In this document: positions 34,718 through 44,026 of the stretch, one piece after another
Numbering within the stretch: position 1 is the first letter of the stretch
How the letters are laid out: each line of letters starts with the position of its first letter
Source of the DNA: Achromobacter spanius
Lineage (GTDB): Bacteria; Pseudomonadota; Gammaproteobacteria; Burkholderiales; Burkholderiaceae_B
Length of the DNA stretch: 64,000 nucleotides
Direction: 5' to 3'
Assembly: GCF_003994415.1 (NCBI RefSeq)
Contig: NZ_CP034689.1
Location: forward strand, 5,766,001 to 5,830,000
The notes under the pieces: model-generated
The model's input: the letters and a program-made list of their open reading frames with translations, nothing else
What the model was told of the DNA's origin: nothing
The model's database searches: none
Made by a program: the position numbers and the translations under genes

Positions 34718-35725
34718 ATGGGCATCGACCTTGCATTGATATGGGCCGTCATCATCCTGTTTGGCGTGATGATGTACGTGGTGATGGACGGCTTTGACCT
34801 GGGCATCGGCATCCTGTTTCCGCTGATCCGCGACCGCGATGAACGCGACGTCATGGTCAACACCGTGGCGCCCGTCTGGGACGGCAACGAAACCTGGCTG
34901 GTGCTGGGCGGCGCGGGCCTGATGGCGGCCTTTCCGCTGGCGTATTCCGTGATCCTCAGCGCGCTGCACCTGCCGCTGGTATTCATGCTGCTGGGCCTGG
35001 TGTTCCGTGGCGTGGCGTTCGAATTCCGCTTCAAGGCCGATGAACACCATCGTCGGTACTGGGACCTTGCCTTCGTGTTCGGCTCGGTCACGGCCACGTT
35101 CTTCCAGGGCGTGACGCTGGGCGCCTACATCGAAGGCATCGCCGTGGTGGGGCGCGCCTATCAGGGCGGTGCGTGGGACTGGGTCAGCCCGTTCTCGCTG
35201 TTCACCGGCCTGGGCCTGGTGGTGGGCTACGCCTTGCTGGGTTGCACCTGGCTCATCATGAAGACCGAAGGCCGGCTGCACCGCCACATGTGCAGCATCG
35301 CGCGGCCGCTCACGTTCGCGCTGCTGGCCGTGATCGCGGTGCTAAGCGTGTGGACGCCGCTGGCGCAGCCGCATATCGCGCAGCGCTGGTTCAGCCTGCC
35401 CAATATGTTCTGGTTCTTGCCTGTGCCGGTATTGGTGGCGGCCGCCGGCTTCGACCTGATCCGGCGCGTGCGCGGCACGCCCGCCGCCGGCCCATTCCTG
35501 CTGTCGCTGGCGCTGGTGTTCCTGGCCTACACCGGCTTGGGCATCAGCATCTGGCCCGCCATCATTCCGCCTGACATCTCAATCTGGACGGCGTCCGCGC
35601 CCCCGCAAAGCCAGGGCTTCGCCTTGGTCGGCGCGCTGCTGATCATTCCGATTATCCTGGCCTATACCGCCTGGTCGTACTACGTATTTCGCGGCAAGGT
35701 CCGCACCGGCGAGGAGTTTCATTGA
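34718..35725 (+). CDS. cioB: Cytochrome bd-type quinol oxidase subunit II, CioB
   Basis: A 335-residue CydB-family membrane protein with eight to nine helices. Typical motifs are YVVMDGFDLGIGILFPL at the N-terminus, WDGNETWLVLGGAGLMAAFP and RGVAFEFRFKAD. It pairs with CioA to form the oxidase. Its stop overlaps the start of a small third subunit gene as TGATG. Confidence 0.94.
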   Translation: MGIDLALIWAVIILFGVMMYVVMDGFDLGIGILFPLIRDRDERDVMVNTVAPVWDGNETWLVLGGAGLMAAFPLAYSVILSALHLPLVFMLLGLVFRGVAFEFRFKADEHHRRYWDLAFVFGSVTATFFQGVTLGAYIEGIAVVGRAYQGGAWDWVSPFSLFTGLGLVVGYALLGCTWLIMKTEGRLHRHMCSIARPLTFALLAVIAVLSVWTPLAQPHIAQRWFSLPNMFWFLPVPVLVAAAGFDLIRRVRGTPAAGPFLLSLALVFLAYTGLGISIWPAIIPPDISIWTASAPPQSQGFALVGALLIIPIILAYTAWSYYVFRGKVRTGEEFH

Positions 35726-35889
35726 TGCCTGCCTTGATGACACCCCCTGACGCCGCCCGCCCGGCCCCTGCCTCGTGGCGCAGCCGCCTGCTGTGGCTGG
35801 CGCTGATCTGGGCCACCAGCGTCGCGGCGCTAGGCGTGGCGGCCTACGCGCTGCGGCTGCTGATGCGCGTCGTCGGCATGTCGACATGA
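35725..35889 (+). CDS. Small oxidase-associated membrane protein, DUF2474-like (CydX/CydZ role)
   Basis: A 54-residue protein with one hydrophobic helix in the middle (residues about 22-46). The pattern SWRSRLLWLALIW followed by a C-terminal RVVGM matches the DUF2474 small proteins found after cioAB genes. It starts in a TGATG overlap with cioB, so it is translated together with the oxidase. Related small subunits (CydX, CydZ types) stabilise the bd complex. It is easily missed by annotation because of its size. Confidence 0.8.
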   Translation: MPALMTPPDAARPAPASWRSRLLWLALIWATSVAALGVAAYALRLLMRVVGMST

Positions 35890-35936
35890 GTCCGCCCGTG
35901 CTTGCCCCACCCTCTTCCCTTTGAATCGGAGCCACC

Positions 35937-37349
35937 ATGAAGCGCTATGAAAGGCTGACGGAAGACATCACCGCGTCAATCAGTTCGGGCTTGCTGCAAG
36001 TGGGCGACCGTCTGCCCTCGGTACGGCAAACGAGCGCCAGCCGAGGCGTCAGCCCGTCCACGGTGTTCAAGGCCTATTACCTGCTGGAAGCGCGCGGCCT
36101 GATCCGCGCGCGCGACCGGTCCGGCTACTACGTGTTGCGCGCGCCGCAGGCCGCGCTGCCCGAGCTGGACGGCTTGTCCAGCGCCCCCGCCGGCCGACAC
36201 CCGGTGGACGTCAGCGACAACGTGCTGCAAGTGCTTAACGCCACGCTGCGCCGCGACATGGTGCCGTTTGGCTCCGCCTTTCCCAGCCCGTCGCTGCTGC
36301 CCTACGCGCGGCTGGGCAAATTCATGGCGTCTGCCGCACAGCGGCTGGACCCCTGGGGTTCCATCGACGACCTCAGCCCCGGCGATGCGGCGCTGCGCCG
36401 CGCCATCGCGTTGCGCTACCTGGCCGATGGGCTGACGGTGCCCGTGGACGACATCATCATCACCAACGGCGCGCTGGACGCGCTGAACCTGAGCCTGGCG
36501 GCGGTGACCCAGCCCGGCGATGCGGTCATCGTGGAATCCCCCACGTTCTATGCCGCGCTGCAATCGCTGGAACGCAACCAGCTCCACGCCATCGAAGTGG
36601 CCACGCATCCGCGCGAAGGCATCGACCTGCAAGCGCTGGAAGACGCCATCACGCAGCACCGGCCGCGCGCCTGCTGGTTGATGACCACGTTCCAGAATCC
36701 GCTGGGCAGCCTGATGCCCGACAGAAAAAAGGAAGCGCTGGTCCGGCTGCTGACCCGGCATGGCGTCGCGCTGATTGAAGACGACGTCTACGGCGAACTG
36801 TACTTCGGCGAACAGCGGCCACGCCCGGCCAAGGCCTTCGACAAGGAAGGCATCGTGATGCACTGCTCGTCGTTTTCAAAGACACTGGCGCCCGGCTACC
36901 GCGTGGGCTGGGTGGCGGGCGGACGCTATACGCAGAAGATCATGCGCAACAAGCTCACCACCAGCCTGGCCACCGCCGCGCCCACGCAGGCCGCCATTGC
37001 CGCCTATCTGGAAAAGGGCGGCTACGACCGCCACCTGCGCCAGTTCCGCCAGGCACTGGCCGTGCAGCAAGGCGAACTGCTGCAAGCGGTAGCGCGCTAC
37101 TTTCCCAAGGGCACGCGCGCCACGCGCCCGGCTGGCGGCTATTTCGTGTGGGTGGAATTGCCCGCGCACATCGACACGTTGAAGGTTCACCGCGCGGCGC
37201 TGGATCACGGCATCAGCATCGCACCGGGCCCGCTGTTTTCGTCGTCGGGCGCCTTCCGGAATTTCCTGCGCTTGAACCATGGGCACCCCTGGAACGCCGA
37301 TATGGAACAAGGCATGGCGACACTGGGCAAGCTGCTGGCGGGCGGTTAG
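35937..37349 (+). CDS. MocR/PdxR-type regulator: GntR HTH fused to aminotransferase
   Basis: A 470-residue fusion. Residues 1-75 are a GntR winged helix (DRLPSVRQTSASRGVSPSTV). Residues about 110-470 form an aminotransferase class I/II domain, with the PLP lysine K315 in SSFSKTLAPGYRVGW and NPLGS upstream. Such proteins are PLP-responsive transcription regulators rather than enzymes. CGGAG lies seven bases before the ATG. It follows cioAB on the same strand, but the target genes are unknown; no pdx gene is near. Confidence 0.9.
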   Translation: MKRYERLTEDITASISSGLLQVGDRLPSVRQTSASRGVSPSTVFKAYYLLEARGLIRARDRSGYYVLRAPQAALPELDGLSSAPAGRHPVDVSDNVLQVLNATLRRDMVPFGSAFPSPSLLPYARLGKFMASAAQRLDPWGSIDDLSPGDAALRRAIALRYLADGLTVPVDDIIITNGALDALNLSLAAVTQPGDAVIVESPTFYAALQSLERNQLHAIEVATHPREGIDLQALEDAITQHRPRACWLMTTFQNPLGSLMPDRKKEALVRLLTRHGVALIEDDVYGELYFGEQRPRPAKAFDKEGIVMHCSSFSKTLAPGYRVGWVAGGRYTQKIMRNKLTTSLATAAPTQAAIAAYLEKGGYDRHLRQFRQALAVQQGELLQAVARYFPKGTRATRPAGGYFVWVELPAHIDTLKVHRAALDHGISIAPGPLFSSSGAFRNFLRLNHGHPWNADMEQGMATLGKLLAGG

Positions 37350-37365
37350 GGGTGAGCGATCAGGG

Positions 37366-37950
37366 TTAGCGTGCCGCCTCGACCTCGCGCAGCAAGGATG
37401 CCGCGTCCGGTCTCAGGGGCAAGGCCAGATTGCCCTGGCGGTCGATGGCGCCCCATTGGCCGCCCGTCATGTAGCTGTGCTCACCGTCCGGCGTGACCGC
37501 CTTGCGGCAGCCCTTGCACACCACGGCCAGCCCGCCGCTGTAGCGGTCGACCCATTCGTAAGGGGTGGCCAGCACGCGCTTGAGCTGCGTGTCGTAATAG
37601 GCCATGCCGCCCGACCACGGCCCGCGCGTCAGGCCGTCTTCGAAGTCATCCGCGAAATTATCGTAGGTGACGACCGCCGCTGCCTTGCCGTCGGCGCGCA
37701 CCCAATGCCAGGAGCCATGCGTGAATACCGGCGACAAGCCATCCGCGTTGAACGCCATGCGATGCAAGGCGTCAGGCGCGAACACGACCGTGTCGCCCTC
37801 GACGCGCGCGCAATGCAGGTTGGTTTCCAACATGCCGTCGGCCTGCTTGGCGGCGTACAGGCATTGCAGGTCATGGGATGGGGATGAATTCGCGGCAAGG
37901 GCGGCTGCTGGCAGCGCCGCCAGCAGCGTCAACAACAAGGTCTTCAGCAT
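37366..37950 (-). CDS. Secreted WG-repeat-like protein of unknown function
   Basis: A 194-residue protein with a signal peptide cut after about residue 19 (PAAALA). The mature part contains WG-type elements (GGQWGAIDRQGNLALPL, HWVRADGKAAAVVTYDN) and four cysteines that could form disulfides. ATG 37950 has AGGA about eight bases upstream; the sixteen-codon upstream extension has none. It is convergent with the MocR gene. Location is probably periplasmic. Confidence 0.72.
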   Translation of the reverse strand: MLKTLLLTLLAALPAAALAANSSPSHDLQCLYAAKQADGMLETNLHCARVEGDTVVFAPDALHRMAFNADGLSPVFTHGSWHWVRADGKAAAVVTYDNFADDFEDGLTRGPWSGGMAYYDTQLKRVLATPYEWVDRYSGGLAVVCKGCRKAVTPDGEHSYMTGGQWGAIDRQGNLALPLRPDAASLLREVEAAR

Positions 37951-38024
37951 GCCGGAAATCCTAGCATGCGCGCCCTCTGCCATCAGGCGTGGCTTCACTC
38001 ATGCCCTTGGCGGATGGGGCCGGT

Positions 38025-39260
38025 TCAGTCGGACCCAAGTTGCAGCTTGTTGGGCTGGCGCTTTTCGATGGACCACTTCAGCAGCGCGGCCGAGCGGTAG
38101 ATGCCGTGCGCGAACTTGCCATAAGGCAGGGTCAGGAACAGCGCCATCACCACGCCCAGGTGGATGGCCAGCAGCAGCGCCATCGCGCTGCCATCGCGCC
38201 CGGCCAACAGCGCCAGGCCGGTGGCGCTGGTCAGGAGCAGCAGCACGATAAAGCCCCGGTCCATCGGTTTTTGCGCGGCATCGCCTTGCTGCGGGTGGCG
38301 CTTGATGTTCAACCACAGCAAGCCGGCTGGCCCGATCAGCAGGCCGATGCCGCCCACCGTGCCCAGCAGCACCGGCGCGCTGAAGAACGGATACGGCGCT
38401 TGCAGGCCCAGCAGATAGTGGTACAGCGTGGCCACGCAGGTGGCCGCGAAGCACAGCATGAAGCCGTAGAACGTGAAGTGATGAAAGCGCCGCCGCCACA
38501 AGGTGAAGGCGTCATCCGCGTTGTTGCAGCCCTTGCCGTGGCCGCCGTCCAGATAGCGCAGCCGCAGCGCGTCATGCGCGGCTTCGGCCACGGCCGCGCC
38601 AGAGGCCGCCCCCGGGCTGACGTTGCGCCAGAAGCGCGTGACGCCCACTGCCAAGGCCAGCATCGAGAAACCAAACACCACGCCAAACATCAGCGCCAGC
38701 GTGTTGTGCGGGAACACGGCATAGAAGTTGCCCGCCATGGGTTCGTGAAACAGGCCGCCCGCCATCAGCACGGCCAGCACCAGGAACAGCGCCAGGCCAC
38801 CAGCGGTAGCCAGCGACAAGGCCAAGCCATTGCGCTTGTACAGCGTACCCAGCGCGGCGGGCCAGGCGTAGTCGGTGTAGGTCTGCACCCGCACCTTGGC
38901 CATGGCCTGCGGCACATTCACCGCGAATTCATGCGGCGGCGCGTACTGGCAGGCGTGCAGACAGGCGCCGCAGTTGTGGCACAGGTTGGCCAGGTAGTTC
39001 AGGTCGGCATTGCCGAATTCCAGCCGGCGCGTCATGGCCGGAAACACCGCGCAAAAGCCTTCGCAGTAGCGGCAGGCGTTGCATATCTGCATGACGCGCG
39101 CGACTTCGGTTTCGTCGTCGGTCAAGACCTCCGCTTGCGGTTTGGCGTTCTTGCCCAGCCAGCGCACGGGTTGTTCGGTCATGGCCGGGCCGGCGGACGG
39201 CTCGGCATGGGCGGTGGAAAACGACTGCGCCTCGCGGGCCAGGGCTTCAAGCTGCTTCAT
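38025..39260 (-). CDS. tcuB: Tricarballylate utilisation protein TcuB (CobZ family)
   Basis: A 411-residue iron-sulfur membrane protein. The N-terminal half holds two ferredoxin-type clusters, CNACRYCEGFCAVFP (residues about 60-74) and CHNCGACLHAC. The C-terminal half has five or six membrane helices with histidines suited to heme. It reoxidises the FAD of TcuA and passes electrons to the quinone pool. Its start overlaps the tcuA stop by ATGA. Confidence 0.93.
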   Translation of the reverse strand: MKQLEALAREAQSFSTAHAEPSAGPAMTEQPVRWLGKNAKPQAEVLTDDETEVARVMQICNACRYCEGFCAVFPAMTRRLEFGNADLNYLANLCHNCGACLHACQYAPPHEFAVNVPQAMAKVRVQTYTDYAWPAALGTLYKRNGLALSLATAGGLALFLVLAVLMAGGLFHEPMAGNFYAVFPHNTLALMFGVVFGFSMLALAVGVTRFWRNVSPGAASGAAVAEAAHDALRLRYLDGGHGKGCNNADDAFTLWRRRFHHFTFYGFMLCFAATCVATLYHYLLGLQAPYPFFSAPVLLGTVGGIGLLIGPAGLLWLNIKRHPQQGDAAQKPMDRGFIVLLLLTSATGLALLAGRDGSAMALLLAIHLGVVMALFLTLPYGKFAHGIYRSAALLKWSIEKRQPNKLQLGSD

Positions 39261-40663
39261 ATCGTGCTCTTCGCAAGGGTCTGGGCGCGCGCGGCGGCAG
39301 CGGCCCGGGTGCCGGCAATACGGCCGAACGCCGTGCCGATGGACATGCCCACGCCCGCCGTATAGCCCTTGCCCAGCACGTTGCCGGCCATCATTTCGCC
39401 AGCCACGAACAGGTTGTCGCTGGGCACGTCGTTAAAGCGCACGGCGGCGGTGTCGTCCACCTTCAAGCCCAGATAGGTAAACGTAATGCCCGGGCGCAGG
39501 GCGTAGCCGTAGAACGGCGCGGTATCAATGGGCCGCGCCCAGTGCGTCTTGGCGGGCGCAATGCCTTCGGTGTGGCAGTCGTCCAGCGCGGTGTGGTCGA
39601 ACGTGCCGACGCGGCAGGCGGCGTTGTAGTCGCGCAGGGTTTGTTCAAAGGTGGCGGGGTCCAGCCCCAGCTTGTCGGCCAGCTCGGGCTGCGTGTCGGC
39701 CTTCACGCCCGGAAACACGGGCGGCATGAAGCGGCCGATAGCCTTGGCGTCGATGATGGAATAGGCGATCTGACCCGGCTGCATCGCCGTCAGGCGGCCC
39801 CAGATGGCGTAGCGCTTGGGCCAGAAGTCTTCGCCTTCATCGTAGAAGCGCACCGCGTCACGGTTGACCACCACGCCCAGCGACACGCAGTCGATACGCG
39901 TACAGATGCCGCCGTCGTACAGCGGGGCGCGCGCGTCGATCGCCACGCAATGCGATTGCGATGGGTCGCCAATGCCGTCCGCGCCCGCGTCCAGCATGAA
40001 CTTCAGCAGCACGCCCATATTGAAGCGCGTGCCACGAATCAGGAAGTTATCGGCCGGCCACTCACCGCGTTCGTTCTGGCCCCAGGCTTCACGCAGCCAC
40101 TCGCGGTTGGACTCAAAACCGCCCGCGGCCAGCACACAGGCGCGGGCCTCGATGCGTTCGTCGCCGATGCGCGCGGCCTTGAAACGGCCGTCTTCCAGTT
40201 CCAGCGCATCCACGGGTGCGTTGTAGCGGATCTGCACGCCCAGCGCTTCGGCGCTGCGGTAATAGGCATTCACCAGCGCCTTGCCGCCGCCCATGAAAAA
40301 GGCGTTGGTGCGCGCCACATGCAACGCGCCTGACAGCGGCGGCTGGAAGTTCACGCCATGGCGGCGCATCCAGTCCCGACAGGTGGAAGATTCGCGGATG
40401 ACCAGCCGCGCCAGGTGTTCGTTGGTCTGCCCGCCCGTAACCTTCAACAGGTCTTGCCAGTATTCCTCTTCGGGATAGGCGTCGGTCAGCACGTCCTGCG
40501 GGGCGTCGTGCATGCAGCGCAGATTGCGCGTGTGCTGCGAATTGCCGCCACGCCATTCACGCGGCGCGGCCTCCAGCAGCAACACGCTTGCGCCGGCCTC
40601 GCGCGCCATCAGGGCCGCGCACAGCGCCGCGTTGCCCCCGCCCACCACCAAGACATCCACCAT
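39257..40663 (-). CDS. tcuA: Tricarballylate dehydrogenase TcuA (FAD-dependent)
   Basis: A 468-residue FAD protein of the fumarate reductase/succinate dehydrogenase flavoprotein family. The FAD motif VVGGGNAALCAALMAREAG is at residues 5-23, with GGNSQHTRNLRC following; the C-terminus has GLKVDDTAAV and VAGEMMAGN. It converts tricarballylate to cis-aconitate in characterised relatives. ATG 40663 has a G-rich ribosome site at seven bases; an in-frame ATG and TTG lie six to seven codons upstream without one. Confidence 0.93.
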   Translation of the reverse strand: MVDVLVVGGGNAALCAALMAREAGASVLLLEAAPREWRGGNSQHTRNLRCMHDAPQDVLTDAYPEEEYWQDLLKVTGGQTNEHLARLVIRESSTCRDWMRRHGVNFQPPLSGALHVARTNAFFMGGGKALVNAYYRSAEALGVQIRYNAPVDALELEDGRFKAARIGDERIEARACVLAAGGFESNREWLREAWGQNERGEWPADNFLIRGTRFNMGVLLKFMLDAGADGIGDPSQSHCVAIDARAPLYDGGICTRIDCVSLGVVVNRDAVRFYDEGEDFWPKRYAIWGRLTAMQPGQIAYSIIDAKAIGRFMPPVFPGVKADTQPELADKLGLDPATFEQTLRDYNAACRVGTFDHTALDDCHTEGIAPAKTHWARPIDTAPFYGYALRPGITFTYLGLKVDDTAAVRFNDVPSDNLFVAGEMMAGNVLGKGYTAGVGMSIGTAFGRIAGTRAAAAARAQTLAKSTI

Positions 40664-40739
40664 GCCATTGCCCCCCAACATCAAGGGGACGACTCTACCT
40701 GGCGGATGGGGCGCGCGATATCAGGCGGGCGTCAACGGG

Positions 40740-40758
40740 TCTTCACGAATCGTGAAGA
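40740..40758. promoter_or_regulatory. Perfect palindrome at the tcuR-tcuA junction
   Basis: TCTTCACGA-a-TCGTGAAGA is a nine-base inverted repeat with one-base spacer. It includes the T-N11-A form of a LysR box (TCACGAATCGTGA). It covers the tcuR stop codon and lies about 80 bases upstream of the tcuA start. A TcuR binding site is the natural inference. Confidence 0.55.
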
Positions 40759-41669
40759 GCCACCACCGCCCATTTGCCGTCGCGCGCCAGCGTGCGCGAC
40801 ACATCGGCCAGCACCAGCCGGGCGGCCAGCGCCGCGGGCGAGAGCTCGTCGTCGGACAGACTGACCAGCAGATTGGGGCGAAACAGGTGCGCGTCTTCAA
40901 TGCGCGCCATGTGCAACTGCCCGGGCGCGATGCGCGCCGTGGCCGAACTGGGCTGGATGGTGGCGGCGTTGCCCAGTTGCACCACGTCCATCAGCAGCGA
41001 CAGGCCGTCCACTTCGGCCACCACGCGCGGCGTCTGCCCCAATTGCAGGAACGCGTTGTTGACCAGCGCTCGCAGGCCGTGCCGGCCGCTGGGCAACACC
41101 AACGGCAGATGCGCGATGTCGGCCAAGCGCGTCGTGTCGCCCTTGGGCAGGCCCGGCATGTCGCGCCGCGCGCACAGGAACAGGGGCTCGTCCAGCAGCG
41201 GCATGATGCTCCAGCGGCGGGCGGATTCGGCCTGGAACACAATGGCCAGATCCAGCATGCGGCCGTTGAGCATGTCGGCCAGATGCCCCGACAGCGCCTC
41301 GACCAGATGCAGGCGGATGTCGGGGTAACGCTCGTTCATGGCTTGCAGGAACGGCGCGCCCAGGATGGCGGCGGTGGTGGACGACAGGCCCACGCTGACA
41401 TGGCCGGCCAGCCGCGCCTGCTGCGCGGCCTGCACGGCGTCGTCGGCATGGCGCAGCGCCAGTTGCGCCTGCCGAAAAAACGCCAGCCCCGCGTCCGTGG
41501 GCACCACGCCACTGGCGCTGCGTTGCAGCAGCCGGGTGGACAGTTCGCCCTCCAGCCGGCTGATCTGCTGGCTGAGCGCGGACGTGACCATGCCGATGGA
41601 CGTGGCGGCGCGGCCGATGCTGCCCGCCTCGACCACGCGCACGAAGTAACGCAGTTGGCGCAGTTCCAT
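40743..41669 (-). CDS. tcuR: LysR-family regulator TcuR
   Basis: A 308-residue LysR regulator. The HTH is at residues 2-60 (LRQLRYFVRVVEAGSIGRAA and SALSQQISRLEGEL), the co-inducer domain fills the rest. Its position immediately before tcuAB on the same strand matches the tcuR gene of tricarballylate clusters. ATG 41669 is where homology starts, two bases after the GST stop; a longer frame runs into the GST gene and is rejected. Confidence 0.88.
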   Translation of the reverse strand: MELRQLRYFVRVVEAGSIGRAATSIGMVTSALSQQISRLEGELSTRLLQRSASGVVPTDAGLAFFRQAQLALRHADDAVQAAQQARLAGHVSVGLSSTTAAILGAPFLQAMNERYPDIRLHLVEALSGHLADMLNGRMLDLAIVFQAESARRWSIMPLLDEPLFLCARRDMPGLPKGDTTRLADIAHLPLVLPSGRHGLRALVNNAFLQLGQTPRVVAEVDGLSLLMDVVQLGNAATIQPSSATARIAPGQLHMARIEDAHLFRPNLLVSLSDDELSPAALAARLVLADVSRTLARDGKWAVVALHDS

Positions 41670-41671
41670 GC

Positions 41672-42370
41672 CTAGGCGGGAATGGTCAGGCCCCGCACCA
41701 CGGCCGGGCGGGCGACAAACGTTTCCAGCACGCGAGCCACGTTCTTGAACCGAGAGAACTCGACCAGGTCGCCGGCATCGTAGAAGCCCACCAGATTGCG
41801 CACCCAGGGCAGGATGGCGATGTCGGCCACGGTGTATTCGTCGCCCATGACCCAATCGCGGCCTTCCAGGCGCTGGTCCAGCACGGCCAAGAGGCGCTTG
41901 GATTCCGCCACATAGCGCTCCAGCGGGCGCTTGTCTTCGTAGTCCTTGCCGGCAAATTTATGGAAGAAGCCCAGTTGGCCAAACATCGGGCCGATGCCGC
42001 CCATCTGGAACATCACCCATTGAAGCGTCTCGTAGCGCCCCGCCGTGTCGGTCGGGATGAACTGGCCGGTCTTGCTGGCCAGGTAGATCAGGATGGCGCC
42101 CGACTCGAACAGCGCCAGCGGCTTGCCGTCCGGGCCATTCGGGTCGAGGATGGCCGGAATCTTGTTGTTCGGGCTTAGCGACAGGAATTCGGGCGAAAAC
42201 TGGTCCTGCTTGTCGAACGCGACCCGGTGGGCCTCGTAGGGCAGGCCGATTTCTTCCAGCAGGATCGACACCTTCACGCCATTGGGCGTGGGCAGCGAAT
42301 ACAACTGGATGCGATCGGGATGCTGGGCGGGCCACTTCTTGGTGATGGCGAATGAGTCTAGGGCGGTCAT
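41672..42370 (-). CDS. Glutathione S-transferase, Nu-class/YfcG-YghU-like
   Basis: A 232-residue GST. The thioredoxin-like N-terminal domain carries SLPTPNGVKVSILLEEIGL, where T/N take the place of the usual catalytic Ser or Cys, and SPNNKIPAILDP with the cis-proline. The helical C-terminal domain has MGDEYTVADIAILPWV. YfcG/YghU relatives bind two glutathiones and act as disulfide-bond oxidoreductases. It lies two bases upstream of tcuR and may share its transcript. GGAG lies about ten bases before the ATG. Confidence 0.9.
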   Translation of the reverse strand: MTALDSFAITKKWPAQHPDRIQLYSLPTPNGVKVSILLEEIGLPYEAHRVAFDKQDQFSPEFLSLSPNNKIPAILDPNGPDGKPLALFESGAILIYLASKTGQFIPTDTAGRYETLQWVMFQMGGIGPMFGQLGFFHKFAGKDYEDKRPLERYVAESKRLLAVLDQRLEGRDWVMGDEYTVADIAILPWVRNLVGFYDAGDLVEFSRFKNVARVLETFVARPAVVRGLTIPA

Positions 42371-42580
42371 GCGGGGTTTCTCCAGGGGAGGCGGAAGTCG
42401 TGACGGGTTATTGCGCCGACAATCCTAGCGCAAATGCCCGAAACGCCGCTGAAATACCCGCTTGCCGACTCGGCCGAACAGGGCCTGTCGGGCTGCCTTC
42501 CAGCGCTGACAGAAAAATAGGGGTTCGTGACACAATTCGGCTCGCCCAAATCCATCCGCAGACGCCGCCCCGCAGCCCCC

Positions 42581-43969
42581 ATGACATTCCCGATGCAGCA
42601 CCCGTTTACCCCGCTATTGCTGGCCGCCGCCGCGCTGCTGATTCCGTCGGGAGCCCAAGCCGACGTCGCAGCGGCGGCCAGCGCCGCCCCGCCCCCCGGT
42701 ATGGCCCAGTACGGCGTGGGCCCGCATGGCCAGAGCCTGACGCTGACTTTGCTGAACAGCCGCGACAGCGCGCCCGCGCCCAACACGCCCTATCGCCTGT
42801 TCCTGACGGGCAAGCAGGAATCCATCCTCGACACGCCCACCCAGGACGGCATTCTGCACGGCACCACCGACGCCGAAGGCCGCACCGCCTGGGTCTGGAC
42901 GGACAAGGCGTACCAGCCTGAAGACTTCACGCTGATTCGCCGCGTGGGCGATGGCCGCTGGGGCCATTTTTTCCAACTGCACTCCAGCGGCGACGACAAA
43001 GAACCCGTGGCGGCCTGGCCCTACATCCTGACCATGCACCAGCGCTGGGGCGAACAATGGGTAGACCTGGGCTACACCACGCGCCAAGGCGCCACGGCCT
43101 ACTTCAGCCACGACGTGCCAGCCGCATCCCTTTCTCTGTCCATCGATGCGTCCGTCACTGACAACCGGGCGTGCTTTGACGAGCTGGACGCCATCAATCG
43201 CAAGTTCAGCCAGAACGATGCGGCCGGCGCGCAGCAGTTGATCCAGACCATGCAATGCGCCGACACGCCGCGCCACCGGCTGGATCTGGCTCACCTGCTG
43301 CTGATGGTCGGCCGGCAGGACGACGCGCGCCACTGGCTGATGCGGTCACGCGAATGGCGGTTTCCGGAATCGCTCACACCGATCGAAACCCCGCTGCTGC
43401 GCGACCGCCTGGGCCTGGAACGGCTGCTGGGCATGCCCGACCTGGCGCTGGCCGACGCGCAGGCGCTGCAACGCCGCCAGACCAAACCCGGCCGGCCGCC
43501 TCGGGCAAGCGACACGGACTGGCCCAACGATATTGCCTATTACCTGGCGGACTTTCCCGACTACCTGCCGCAGGCCGAAGAGGAAGTGCGCCGGTCCATC
43601 CGCCTGTGGGGCCCCAACCCCTACAACCAGGGCACGCTGGGCTGGATCCTCAGCCTGCAAGGCGATACCGAGGAAGGCCTGCGCCTGATGCGCGCGTCGT
43701 ACCGCGAGATGCCGCGCAACGAAGAAATCGTGGCCGACTACGGCTTGGCGCTATGGCGCAACGGCCAGCAGGAACAGGCGGCGCGCTTGTGGGACGAGGC
43801 CCAGGCGCAGTGCGTCTGGGGCCGCCGCCTATACGCCGCGATGCGCGAAGCGCGGTACGACCACCCCTATTTCCAGCCCGCGGATTCCGACGCGGTGCAA
43901 GCCTATCGGCAACGCTGCGATGGGCCCCGGACGAAAGGCAAGCGCTGGTCAAAGGGCGCAGATTTATAA
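42581..43969 (+). CDS. Periplasmic TPR-like protein of unknown function
   Basis: A protein of about 462 residues with a signal peptide cut after SGAQA. Residues about 50-190 are beta-rich with several tryptophans (RWGHFFQLHSSG, HQRWGEQWVDLGY). The C-terminal half is helical with TPR-like repeats (NPYNQGTLGWILSLQGDTEEGLRLMRASYREMP). Starts at 42581 (MTFPM) or 42593 both fit the signal peptide. No named family is recognised; protein-protein binding in the periplasm is likely. Divergent from the GST gene. Confidence 0.75.
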   Translation: MTFPMQHPFTPLLLAAAALLIPSGAQADVAAAASAAPPPGMAQYGVGPHGQSLTLTLLNSRDSAPAPNTPYRLFLTGKQESILDTPTQDGILHGTTDAEGRTAWVWTDKAYQPEDFTLIRRVGDGRWGHFFQLHSSGDDKEPVAAWPYILTMHQRWGEQWVDLGYTTRQGATAYFSHDVPAASLSLSIDASVTDNRACFDELDAINRKFSQNDAAGAQQLIQTMQCADTPRHRLDLAHLLLMVGRQDDARHWLMRSREWRFPESLTPIETPLLRDRLGLERLLGMPDLALADAQALQRRQTKPGRPPRASDTDWPNDIAYYLADFPDYLPQAEEEVRRSIRLWGPNPYNQGTLGWILSLQGDTEEGLRLMRASYREMPRNEEIVADYGLALWRNGQQEQAARLWDEAQAQCVWGRRLYAAMREARYDHPYFQPADSDAVQAYRQRCDGPRTKGKRWSKGADL

Positions 43970-44026
43970 TTCTTCGCATACGTTGCGCACCACGCGCCTG
44001 CTGAGGGGCAGCCGCAGGAGACCATC

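Noticed and set aside
40743..41855. Longer LysR frame starting at 41855
   Set aside because: The first 62 codons lie within the GST gene in another frame; the HTH starts at 41669.
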